DNA of 10,382 nucleotides, from the NCBI GenBank assembly GCA_963609805.1, contig CAVDLN010000062.1, positions 1 through 10,382 on the forward strand, given 5' to 3'. A program made the translations under genes and the position numbers. Below, piece by piece: positions 1 through 5,799 of this stretch; position 1 is the first letter of the stretch, and each line of letters begins with the position of its first letter. The notes under the pieces were generated by a model, which saw nothing but the letters and a program-made list of their open reading frames with translations, was not told where the DNA came from and ran no database searches. The stretch is from CAMEON01 sp963609805 (GTDB taxonomy: Bacteria > Bacillota > Clostridia > Oscillospirales > CAG-272).

Positions 1-82
1 CCATGGTGTAGCCCAATGCAATCAGGGCATAGATACTGCCCAAATTCAGTCCGCTGATAAGGGTTCCGATGAATTGGATCAT
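1..82 (-). CDS. livH: Branched-chain amino acid ABC transporter permease LivH (N-terminal fragment)
   Basis: Only the first 27 codons are in the window; the gene continues past the left edge. The peptide starts MIQFIGTLISG and continues with GSIYALIALGYTM. This is the characteristic first membrane segment of LivH-type permeases, which form the membrane channel with LivM and are powered by LivG and LivF. The ATG at 82 is supported by an AAAGGAG ribosome binding site at 94-100, 11 nt upstream. The gene lies about 140 bp downstream of livJ on the same strand, the usual receptor-then-permease order. The partner genes livM, livG and livF are expected to the left and are not visible. The fragment is short, but the match to the family start together with the livJ neighbour makes the call fairly safe. 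Confidence 0.85.
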   Translation of the reverse strand, partial: MIQFIGTLISGLNLGSIYALIALGYTM

Positions 83-151
83 GACAAGGCAGGCTCCTTT
101 CGGGTTCGGATGATAATCGGAGGATAGGATAAAACTCCTGAAAATAAGCAA

Positions 152-192
152 GGCCGGACTCCTCACCGACCGGGCGGCGGGGAGATCCGGCC
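152..192 (-). terminator. Intercistronic hairpin between livJ and livH (partial terminator or mRNA stabiliser)
   Basis: GGCCGGA (152-158) pairs with TCCGGCC (186-192), and the stem continues as CTCC (159-162) with GGAG (181-184) across one bulged A. The loop is 18 nt. Read on the minus strand, the stem follows the livJ stop by about 30 nt and is followed by TTGCTTATTTTC, a broken U-tract. The livH ribosome binding site lies about 50 nt further on. Such a structure would stop part of the transcripts or protect the livJ 3' end, giving more receptor than permease. That role is inferred. Confidence 0.55.
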
Positions 193-222
193 GTATGCTA
201 AATCTGCTGTCCTATTAGGAGA

Positions 223-1413
223 TTAAGCAGCGGGGGTATAGAGAACAGCCTTGCCGTCCTTATACTCCATTGCCATAGCGTCCTTGGAAGGCTCGCCGTC
301 GGCAGTCCAGGTGGTCTTGCCGGTGATGCCGTCAACCTCGATCTTGGTCATGGCGGCGACAATACGGCTGTTGAAATCATCCTTATCCTCGGAGGTCAGG
401 TTAGCCTGCTTCAGTGCGGCGACAATCGTGTAGACCGCATCGTATGCATCGGCGGCGAACTGGTCGGGCGTTGCGTTGTACTTTTCCTTGTACTGGCTGA
501 CAAAGCTCTGCACGGCATCATCTTCCTTGTCGGCAGCGAAGGGAGTCAGCATCAGCACGCCGTCCGCATCGCTCGTATCGCTGATCTTGGTCAGCAGTCC
601 GTCAAGACCGTCGCAGCCGAACTTGATCATGTTGTCAAGCTTGCCCTTGGCCTGCGTCAGGAAGGTAGCGGCATCGGATGCGTAAATCGGCAGGAATACG
701 AGCTCGGCGCCGGAAGCCTCGATCTTGGCAATCTGTGCGGAGAAGTCGGTGTTGCTGCCGGAGGTAAAGGCCTCGGTCGCGACGACCTCAATGCCCTTTG
801 CCTTGCACTCGGTCTCAAAGGTCTCCTTCAGGCCGACGCAGTAGTCCGTGTCGCTTCCGTAGAAAATAGCAACCTTGGTTGCCAGATTGTACTTGGATAC
901 ATAGTCAGCGGATGCCGTGCCCTGGTAGGGGTCGGAGAAGCATACGCGGAATGCGGCGCTGTTGTTGGCGATCGCATCCACGGCGGAGCCGGAGGGAGTC
1001 AGCACCAGCATGCCGTCATCCTTTGCGGCGGCGGTAATGGCCTTGGTCTCACCGGACAGCGTAGCGCCCAGGGAAACCTTCATGCCGTCGTCAACCAGCT
1101 TGCCGTATGCGGCGCTGGCGGTATCGGCGGATCCTGCGGAGTCCTCAAACTTCAGAACCAGCTTGAAGCCGTTAACGCCCTTGGCGTTGGCAGCGTTGAT
1201 TTCATCGACGGCGATCTGCGCACCGTTGCGCACGGAGGTGCCGTAGTTGGCATAGTCACCCGTCAGAGGGCCGACGCCGCCTATTACAAGTTCGACCAGG
1301 CCGTTTTCATCAGTCTTCCAATCACTGCTGTCAGAGGAGGCGCAGCCGGACAGAATAGACAGGCAGCCCATCACCATCACGAAAGCAAGCACGAGCGAAC
1401 AAAGTTTCTTCAT
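223..1413 (-). CDS. livJ: Branched-chain amino acid ABC transporter substrate-binding lipoprotein (LivJ/LivK type)
   Basis: Extracellular receptor that captures leucine, isoleucine, valine or a related amino acid and hands it to the LivHM channel. The 396-residue product has a signal peptide (KK at 2-3, hydrophobic 5-20) and a canonical lipobox LSGC with the lipidated Cys at 24, so it is tethered to the outer face of the membrane. The mature part fits the Peripla_BP_6 fold: a ligand-loop motif GPLTGDYANYG (48-58), a first-lobe segment ending SLGATLSGETKA, the LTPSGSA strand-turn (139-145) and the late motif ADAYDAVY (321-328). Length is normal for the family. The ATG at 1413 is preceded by AAAGGAGA at 1423-1430. 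The gene has its own promoter (1476-1504) and is first in an operon continuing into livH. The exact amino acid bound cannot be read from sequence; amide, urea or aromatic substrates are possible for this family. Confidence 0.93.
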   Translation of the reverse strand: MKKLCSLVLAFVMVMGCLSILSGCASSDSSDWKTDENGLVELVIGGVGPLTGDYANYGTSVRNGAQIAVDEINAANAKGVNGFKLVLKFEDSAGSADTASAAYGKLVDDGMKVSLGATLSGETKAITAAAKDDGMLVLTPSGSAVDAIANNSAAFRVCFSDPYQGTASADYVSKYNLATKVAIFYGSDTDYCVGLKETFETECKAKGIEVVATEAFTSGSNTDFSAQIAKIEASGAELVFLPIYASDAATFLTQAKGKLDNMIKFGCDGLDGLLTKISDTSDADGVLMLTPFAADKEDDAVQSFVSQYKEKYNATPDQFAADAYDAVYTIVAALKQANLTSEDKDDFNSRIVAAMTKIEVDGITGKTTWTADGEPSKDAMAMEYKDGKAVLYTPAA

Positions 1414-1475
1414 AACAAATCATCTCCTTTTTGTATTATACGGGAGCACTTTCGGGTACCTCCTGTATTTGCATC

Positions 1476-1504
1476 ATTATAGTACAATCTCCTGCATTTT
1501 TCAA
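1476..1504 (-). promoter_or_regulatory. Sigma-A promoter of livJ
   Basis: On the minus strand the -35 box TTGAAA (1499-1504) and the -10 box TATAAT (1476-1481) are separated by exactly 17 bp. The expected start is near 1469, giving a leader of about 55 nt before livJ. That leader holds a second AGGAGG at 1459-1464, separate from the livJ ribosome binding site. Confidence 0.85.
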
Positions 1505-1537
1505 TAGACGGGTTTTACAAAGTTCCGAGAAATTAGA

Positions 1538-1576
1538 GGCGGTTCGGCATTCATTTTGCATGAATGCCGAACCGCC
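1538..1576 (-). terminator. Perfect 16-bp hairpin after mutY
   Basis: GGCGGTTCGGCATTCA (1538-1553) is the exact reverse complement of 1561-1576, with a 7-nt loop that can close by one more A-T pair. It starts 40 nt after the mutY stop and lies just upstream of the livJ promoter, where the SLOG-hydrolase-mutY transcript should end. The minus-strand tail is TCTAATTTCT, which is T-rich but broken, so termination may be incomplete. The plus-strand side has no T-run. Confidence 0.65.
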
Positions 1577-1615
1577 TTCCGGAAATGACGCAATATCATC
1601 GGATTTTCGCGTTCT

Positions 1616-2785
1616 TCACGGCTTTCGCTTTTTTCCGGCCTGCGCCGGCAATCCCGCCGCCGTACGGAAAGCGGAAAACGCCGACGGAAGCGCGACGGAA
1701 TCCTGCAAATCGGCGGGACTGACCGCAAGCCAGCCCTCCGGGAGATGCGTGTTTTCCGGGAGTGCTACGCAGAAGCCCTCCATCTGCCACTCGACATGCG
1801 TGAACAGATGCCGCGCCTTCCCGCAGGACCGCACAGCCAGCGGCTGCATGCCCATGCCGCGCAGGAAGGCTTCAATGCGGGCGGGTATCCCGCCGCACGG
1901 GACATCGCGCAGCTCCCGGCACAGAAAATTGGGAAATTCATACAGGCCGCCGAGCAGCCCCGCCGGACGGCGCCGGATCACGACGGAATGCGCCCCCTCT
2001 CCCCCCGGACGCAGCACCAGCACAATGCGCTGCTCCGTCCGCCTTGCCTTCTTTGCACCGCGCACGGGCAGATCCCGTTCCCGTCCCTCGGCACGGGCGC
2101 GGCAGAGCAGCGCCAGCGGGCACGCACCGCATTTCGGTTCACCCGGCAGGCAGACAAGCGCGCCCAGCTCAATCAGACTCTGCGTAAAATCACCGGCTCC
2201 CGGTGACGGAATGCAGGGTGCCAGAGCCTCCTCGGCGGATGTTTTGGCCTCCGACGACAGTACATCCGTGCTGTCGGCAGTCAGCCTCGCCAGCACGCGC
2301 AGCACGTTGCCGTCCACCGCCGGAACGGGAATATCATAGGCGATGGAGGCCACCGCCCCCGCCGTATACCGTCCGATTCCGGGCAGGCTGCGCAGCACGG
2401 CGGCATCCGACGGGACAACTCCCCCGCAGTCCGACAGGATGCGCTGCGCCGACCGCTGCAGATTGCGTACACGGCTGTAGTAGCCGAGCCCCTCCCAGAG
2501 CTTCAGCAGGATATCCTCATCCGCCTCCGCCAGTGCGGAAACGGTCGGCAGAGCCTCAATAAACCGTGTGAAGTACGGTTTGACCGCCTCTGCGCGCGTC
2601 TGCTGAAGCATGACTTCCGATACCATCACGCGGTACGCGTCCCTGCTCTCCCGCCACGGCAGGCTGCGCGCATTGGCACGGTACCAGTCCAGCAGCAGCG
2701 GGACCGCCTCGGGCGGAAAGGGCGATCCCGACGAAGTTTCTTCCGGCGGAATTTTATCCCGGTTTTCAGAATCCGACATTTTCAT
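1616..2785 (-). CDS. mutY: A/G-specific adenine DNA glycosylase MutY
   Basis: Base-excision repair enzyme that removes adenine mispaired with 8-oxoguanine, preventing G:C to T:A mutations. All hallmarks are visible in the 389 residues. The catalytic Glu57 is in SEVMLQQT. The helix-hairpin-helix LPGIGRYTAGAV (134-145) is followed by the catalytic Asp158 in VDGNVLRV. The [4Fe-4S] ligands Cys212, 219, 222 and 228 are spaced C-x6-C-x2-C-x5-C. A C-terminal NUDIX-like domain (about 250-380) contains GLLGGLYEFPNF and HLFTHVEW and reads the 8-oxoG. Length is slightly above the E. coli enzyme because of N- and C-terminal tails. The start is uncertain between codons 1 and 3 (2785 or 2779), as no strong ribosome binding site precedes either. 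Only 27 bp separate it from the upstream serine hydrolase gene, so it is probably the last gene of that operon and may depend partly on translational coupling. Confidence 0.97.
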   Translation of the reverse strand: MKMSDSENRDKIPPEETSSGSPFPPEAVPLLLDWYRANARSLPWRESRDAYRVMVSEVMLQQTRAEAVKPYFTRFIEALPTVSALAEADEDILLKLWEGLGYYSRVRNLQRSAQRILSDCGGVVPSDAAVLRSLPGIGRYTAGAVASIAYDIPVPAVDGNVLRVLARLTADSTDVLSSEAKTSAEEALAPCIPSPGAGDFTQSLIELGALVCLPGEPKCGACPLALLCRARAEGRERDLPVRGAKKARRTEQRIVLVLRPGGEGAHSVVIRRRPAGLLGGLYEFPNFLCRELRDVPCGGIPARIEAFLRGMGMQPLAVRSCGKARHLFTHVEWQMEGFCVALPENTHLPEGWLAVSPADLQDSVALPSAFSAFRTAAGLPAQAGKKRKP

Positions 2786-2812
2786 TCGTATATCCGTATC
2801 GGTTGCCGGATG

Positions 2813-3718
2813 TCAGCGGCAGTACCGCATAAAAGCGGGTGCCAGTCCTGGAAATTTGCCCTCGGCATCATAGGCATGCCATGCCGCAACCCGCCTCGTG
2901 CGCAGGTCAAAGCACATGCCCTGGTTGTTCATGCCACCCGTCAGGTACAGATCGGACGTCGCCTCTGTCAGTGCGTAGCCGTACCGGATTCTGTCCACCG
3001 GCGCATGCAGGAAAATATCCGACCACTCCTCCGAGTAGATGCGGCGGTCTCCCCACAGGCCGCGGCTCAGGTACAGCCAGCCGATTTTGGCCATATCCTC
3101 GGTGCGCAGGTACAGCCCCGTACCGCCGACGGTGTGGCCGTTCACATCCCGGCTCCACGCGTTGACATGAAAGCCCAGCGGGACAAACACCTCGCGCTGA
3201 AGCAGCGTTTCCAGATCGGTGCCGAGCAGCTGCTCCGCGATGCGTCCGAGAATGTAATAGTTTCCGTCCGAGTATACAAACTCCCTGCCCGGCGTCTGCG
3301 TAATCGGGGCGGCGAACAGTGTATGAAGCCATTCCGGGTCCTCCCACAGGTGCGCATTCGTCAGGTCAAAATCGGTTCCGAAAGCCGCCCCTGTCCTGTG
3401 CCGCATCAGCTGATCTACCGTAACGCCGCCCCAGCGCCTATCGGTTCCCTCCGTCAGGTACGCGGACAGAAATTTGTCCAGCGTGTCCTGCATACGCAGA
3501 AGGCCACGGTCATACAGCAGACCCGCCGCCGTGGCAGCCACGCTCTTTGCAACGGAATAGCAATCGTGCGCGGGATTTCCCGGGCGGAAATCCGTCTTTT
3601 CCATATGGTAAAGCGTATCGCCCTCCTGCGGCGGCTCCAGCGTGACAACGGAATAGTAGTACCCTTCGCCGCCCTGCGCGGCAACCTCGTCCGCCATGGC
3701 CTTCATGAAATCGGTCAT
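2813..3718 (-). CDS. Serine hydrolase of the beta-lactamase / class C penicillin-binding protein-like family (cytoplasmic)
   Basis: A 301-residue protein with the nucleophile motif S-x-x-K as SVAK (Ser55, Lys58), followed by the helix continuing to GLLYDRGLL. The second motif is Y-S-D-G-N at 149-153, with Tyr149 in the position of the class C base and N153 four residues on. A later glycine-rich strand VGGTGLYLRTEDMAKIG (197-213) and GGMNNQG (261-267) occupy the usual active-site edge. Pfam Beta-lactamase (PF00144) members include esterases, amidases and D-amino acid peptidases, so the substrate cannot be named, and antibiotic resistance should not be assumed. There is no signal peptide or membrane segment, so the product is predicted to stay in the cytoplasm, which is unusual for enzymes acting on peptidoglycan. 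The ATG at 3718 lies 2 nt after the stop of the SLOG gene, whose last codons carry its GGAAGGA ribosome binding site. Tight translational coupling is therefore likely. Confidence 0.88.
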   Translation of the reverse strand: MTDFMKAMADEVAAQGGEGYYYSVVTLEPPQEGDTLYHMEKTDFRPGNPAHDCYSVAKSVAATAAGLLYDRGLLRMQDTLDKFLSAYLTEGTDRRWGGVTVDQLMRHRTGAAFGTDFDLTNAHLWEDPEWLHTLFAAPITQTPGREFVYSDGNYYILGRIAEQLLGTDLETLLQREVFVPLGFHVNAWSRDVNGHTVGGTGLYLRTEDMAKIGWLYLSRGLWGDRRIYSEEWSDIFLHAPVDRIRYGYALTEATSDLYLTGGMNNQGMCFDLRTRRVAAWHAYDAEGKFPGLAPAFMRYCR

Positions 3719-3720
3719 GA

Positions 3721-4269
3721 TTATTCCTTCCTCTCTCTCTTTTTCATGTCTGCCGGCATTCTGTCATACAGATTGATAAGCTCCAGCCCCGCGCGCAGTG
3801 CGCAGGCACAGGTATACGCCGTGCCGCCCCGGCTGCGGGTGCAGAAGGCGACGCAGATGTCGCTCCCCTCAACCAGGCGGCGGTCGCGCTCCAACATACA
3901 GCCGTCAATATAGCGGTCAAAAAGGAACTGCCGGGCGTCCGCCCTGCCGTATATATAACGGTAGGTCCGAACAGCGGCGGCATCCCATCCCGCCGTCTGA
4001 TCCCGGCACGGAAGGATCAGCGCCAGCCGGATTTCCGGCAGCTGTTCCCGCAGCTCCAGCACCTTCAGTGCCGCCACGGTATCAAACCCCTGCGCGCCGC
4101 CCGCGCGGAACACCCGTGCGCCCCTTTCGTACAGTTCACGGATGACATCGTCCAGCAGAGAGGGCAGCTGCAGTGCCTCCTGCCTCTCCATATGCCGATG
4201 TCCGGTAAAGCACACGGTCAGGCCGCCGGGCTCTTTTTCCTGCCCCGCCTGCCTTGCCTGCTCTGTCAT
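3721..4269 (-). CDS. SLOG-superfamily protein, DUF1273 / YpsA-like
   Basis: A 182-residue protein with a Rossmann-like SLOG fold. Visible motifs are VCFTGHRH (19-26), the glycine loop GGAQGFDTVAA (57-67), LILPCRDQ (84-91), a Trp at 95, the segment DGCMLERDRRLVEGSD (122-137), and GGTAYT (148-153) before AGLELINLY. This set is characteristic of DUF1273 (PF06908), whose best-known member is B. subtilis YpsA. SLOG proteins bind nucleotides or nucleotide-derived ligands, and no reaction is firmly established for this branch. The reading frame stays open far upstream, antisense to the XRE gene. I place the start at 4269 because GGAGGAA (4276-4282) sits 6 nt before that ATG, family similarity begins just after it, and a consensus promoter lies about 95 bp upstream. 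It is the first gene of an operon with the serine hydrolase (2-nt gap) and mutY. Confidence 0.87.
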   Translation of the reverse strand: MTEQARQAGQEKEPGGLTVCFTGHRHMERQEALQLPSLLDDVIRELYERGARVFRAGGAQGFDTVAALKVLELREQLPEIRLALILPCRDQTAGWDAAAVRTYRYIYGRADARQFLFDRYIDGCMLERDRRLVEGSDICVAFCTRSRGGTAYTCACALRAGLELINLYDRMPADMKKRERKE

Positions 4270-4275
4270 GGCCGA

Positions 4276-4282
4276 TTCCTCC
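4276..4282 (-). promoter_or_regulatory. Ribosome binding site fixing the SLOG gene start
   Basis: Minus-strand GGAGGAA lies 6 nt upstream of the ATG at 4269. It is the strongest such site in this part of the frame and decides the start against the much longer open frame that continues upstream. Confidence 0.8.
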
Positions 4283-4336
4283 AAAAAGCTGTTTTTTCCT
4301 TGCAGTGTAATGCAATGTCCTGCCGTCGAACGGCAG

Positions 4337-4358
4337 CCGTTCACGGCACGTGAAACGG
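4337..4358. promoter_or_regulatory. Inverted repeat over the SLOG operon transcription start (candidate operator)
   Basis: CCGTTCACG (4337-4345) and CGTGAAACGG (4349-4358) form an inverted repeat around the centre GCA, with one extra T in one arm. The predicted start of the minus-strand transcript is near 4356, so a protein bound here would block initiation. A second small stem, CTGCCGT/ACGGCAG (4320-4326 with 4330-4336), follows directly in the leader. Operator function is inferred from position only. Confidence 0.4.
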
Positions 4359-4362
4359 TTAC

Positions 4363-4391
4363 AGTATAACACAGTCCGCCGTACCTGTCAA
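4363..4391 (-). promoter_or_regulatory. Sigma-A promoter of the SLOG-hydrolase-mutY operon
   Basis: On the minus strand there is a consensus -35 TTGACA (4386-4391), a 17-bp spacer, and a -10 TATACT (4363-4368). The leader to the SLOG gene is about 85 nt. The spacer contains GCGGACTG (complement of 4372-4379), also found in the opposing promoter. Confidence 0.88.
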
Positions 4392-4433
4392 GGCACGGAC
4401 GGGAAAAGCCGTTTGGAGGCAATTTCCGTGCCT
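4391..4433. repeat. 9-bp inverted repeat between the divergent promoters
   Basis: AGGCACGGA (4391-4399) and TCCGTGCCT (4425-4433) are exact reverse complements separated by 25 bp. The left arm touches the -35 box of the minus-strand promoter. The arms could be two half-sites of a looping or dimeric regulator, or the repeat may be fortuitous. No transcript is expected to run through it, so an RNA hairpin role is unlikely. Confidence 0.45.
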
Positions 4434-4474
4434 CTGTCCGCATATAAACATATTCGCAACTTTTCAACAAGCTA

Positions 4475-4503
4475 TTGACTTTTCCGCGGACTGATGGTAT
4501 AAT
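4475..4503 (+). promoter_or_regulatory. Sigma-A promoter of the XRE regulator gene
   Basis: The -35 box TTGACT (4475-4480) and perfect -10 TATAAT (4498-4503) are separated by 17 bp. The start is expected near 4510, about 33 nt before the ATG. The spacer holds the 8-bp palindrome TCCGCGGA (4483-4490) and the octamer GCGGACTG (4486-4493) shared with the divergent promoter. Confidence 0.88.
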
Positions 4504-4542
4504 GAAATCGACAAGGATGCGGAAAGGACAACGGTGAATTGA

Positions 4543-5730
4543 ATGGAAAAAATCCGGATCGGCGAGCAGATACGCCTGCTTCGCCGCAAGAACGATGTAA
4601 CGCAGGACAGGCTTGCCGCGCACCTGGGCGTCACGCCGCAGGCGGTATCCCGCTGGGAATCCGGGGTGTGCTATCCCGATATGGGATATTTGCCTGCCAT
4701 AGCGGATTTCTTCAGCGTCAGCATGGACGAGCTGCTGTGCTATGCGGACAGACGCGCGGAAAGACGCGTGCAGGACTGCATCGCGCAGGTGGAATCCCTG
4801 CTGGAAAAGGAACGGGTGCAGGATGCGCTGAAGCTCTTGCGTGAGGCCATGGCGGAGGTTCCTTCCAGCTGTGCCCTGCGGCTGGAGGCGGCGGAGGTAC
4901 TGTCGCTGTACGCCGAGGCCGTAACCGAGAAGACAGCGGGAAACGAATCCGCGCGGGAGGCAGCCCGCTCTGCCGTCGGCGCCGCTTTGGGTGAGGCGGT
5001 ATCGCTGTGCCGGCATATTCTGGAGGACTGCAGCGACGACCTGCTGCGCGACCGTACCAAGCGGATGCTTTGCGACATCTACGCCCATCAGCTGGATGAC
5101 GGCGTGCAGGCGTTGGAGATTGCGGAGCAGTTTCACGATATGGCATACTGCAGGGAAATCATTAAGGCCACCGTACTGACGGGAGAGGTTGCCTTCCGGC
5201 AGGCGCAGGAAAATCTCATCCTGTTCGCCGACAACATATGGTGGCACCTGTACAATCTTGCCTGCGTGCCGGATATTTCCGGAGACCGCTACACGACCGA
5301 CGAAAAACTTGCACTGCTTTCCGCAGGCGTGGAGATTTTCCACCTGATTTTCGGCGATCAGCCGCTGTTCTATGCCGATCGGCTCGCAAACTCCTGCCGC
5401 CAGATGGCGCTGCTGTACATGAAAAAGGGAGAGACGGACGCCGCCCTGGAGCAGATAGAGCAAATGGCGGATTACGCCATCGCGTATGACCGACGCCCTG
5501 CCGAGGCGGTATACGAATCGGTTCCCGTCAACAGGGTGGCCTACAGGCGTTCGGAGGACGAGCAGCTGCGGCATACCAAAGCGGAACCGGGAAAATGCGC
5601 CCGGCTGCTGCCGCATCTGACCGGGAGCCGTGTATTTGCTCCCCTGCAGAATCATCCCCGCTTCCGCGCGGCGGCTGCGCGCATGGCGGAATGCGCCGCC
5701 GAAATGCGCAAAGCGGACGATAACCGATAA
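4543..5730 (+). CDS. XRE-family transcriptional regulator with helical-repeat (TPR-like) C-terminus
   Basis: A 395-residue protein. Residues 5-65 form a Cro/CI helix-turn-helix: IGEQIRLLRRKNDVTQDRLA, then LGVTPQAVSRWESG with the recognition helix at about 31-40, then the conserved P-D-MGYLPAIADFFSVSMDELL end. Residues 75-320 are almost wholly amphipathic helices with repeat-like spacing (for example 85-107, 112-127, 285-315), as in TPR-type sensory domains. The last part (about 360-380) has LTGSRVFAPLQNHPRF, a tail recurring in the XRE-TPR regulators of gut Clostridia. Such proteins usually bind DNA as dimers and respond to a peptide or small molecule; the ligand here is unknown. The ATG at 4543 is preceded closely by GGTGA (4533-4537) and further off by AAAGGA (4523-4528). 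It is divergent to the SLOG operon with a shared control region, suggesting autoregulation and control of that operon. copZ follows after 69 bp. Confidence 0.92.
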   Translation: MEKIRIGEQIRLLRRKNDVTQDRLAAHLGVTPQAVSRWESGVCYPDMGYLPAIADFFSVSMDELLCYADRRAERRVQDCIAQVESLLEKERVQDALKLLREAMAEVPSSCALRLEAAEVLSLYAEAVTEKTAGNESAREAARSAVGAALGEAVSLCRHILEDCSDDLLRDRTKRMLCDIYAHQLDDGVQALEIAEQFHDMAYCREIIKATVLTGEVAFRQAQENLILFADNIWWHLYNLACVPDISGDRYTTDEKLALLSAGVEIFHLIFGDQPLFYADRLANSCRQMALLYMKKGETDAALEQIEQMADYAIAYDRRPAEAVYESVPVNRVAYRRSEDEQLRHTKAEPGKCARLLPHLTGSRVFAPLQNHPRFRAAAARMAECAAEMRKADDNR

Positions 5731-5799
5731 TACCGCGTTTTTTCGCCGACCCGCGTTATTTGCCTTACGAATCAATTATTTTACGGAGGTTGAACCGAT

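Noticed and set aside
1435..1440. A second minus-strand TATAAT close to livJ
   Set aside because: The base at the -35 position is AGGAGG, not a -35 box, and the start would fall inside the ribosome binding site.
1431..2339. Plus-strand open frame of about 300 codons antisense to mutY
   Set aside because: It is low-complexity, rich in S, R and P, lacks a ribosome binding site and lies opposite an unmistakable mutY.
2813..3718. Reading the serine hydrolase as an antibiotic-resistance beta-lactamase
   Set aside because: It has no signal peptide and the family is mostly esterases and peptidases; nothing in the sequence supports drug hydrolysis.
2810..3913. Plus-strand open frame of about 367 codons antisense to the serine hydrolase
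   Set aside because: No recognisable domain or start signal; it shadows a gene with intact catalytic motifs.
4270..4542. A toxin-antitoxin or phage-defence reading of the XRE/SLOG pair
   Set aside because: The XRE protein is long with a sensory repeat domain, the SLOG protein is the widespread YpsA-like type without an effector domain, and no nuclease or membrane effector gene is nearby.
4270..5775. A very long minus-strand open frame that would extend the SLOG protein upstream to 684 residues, antisense to the whole XRE gene
   Set aside because: The XRE gene on the other strand has a clear promoter, HTH motif and family tail, the upstream translation resembles nothing, and GGAGGAA plus a consensus promoter fix the SLOG start at 4269. 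Open antisense frames are common at this GC content.
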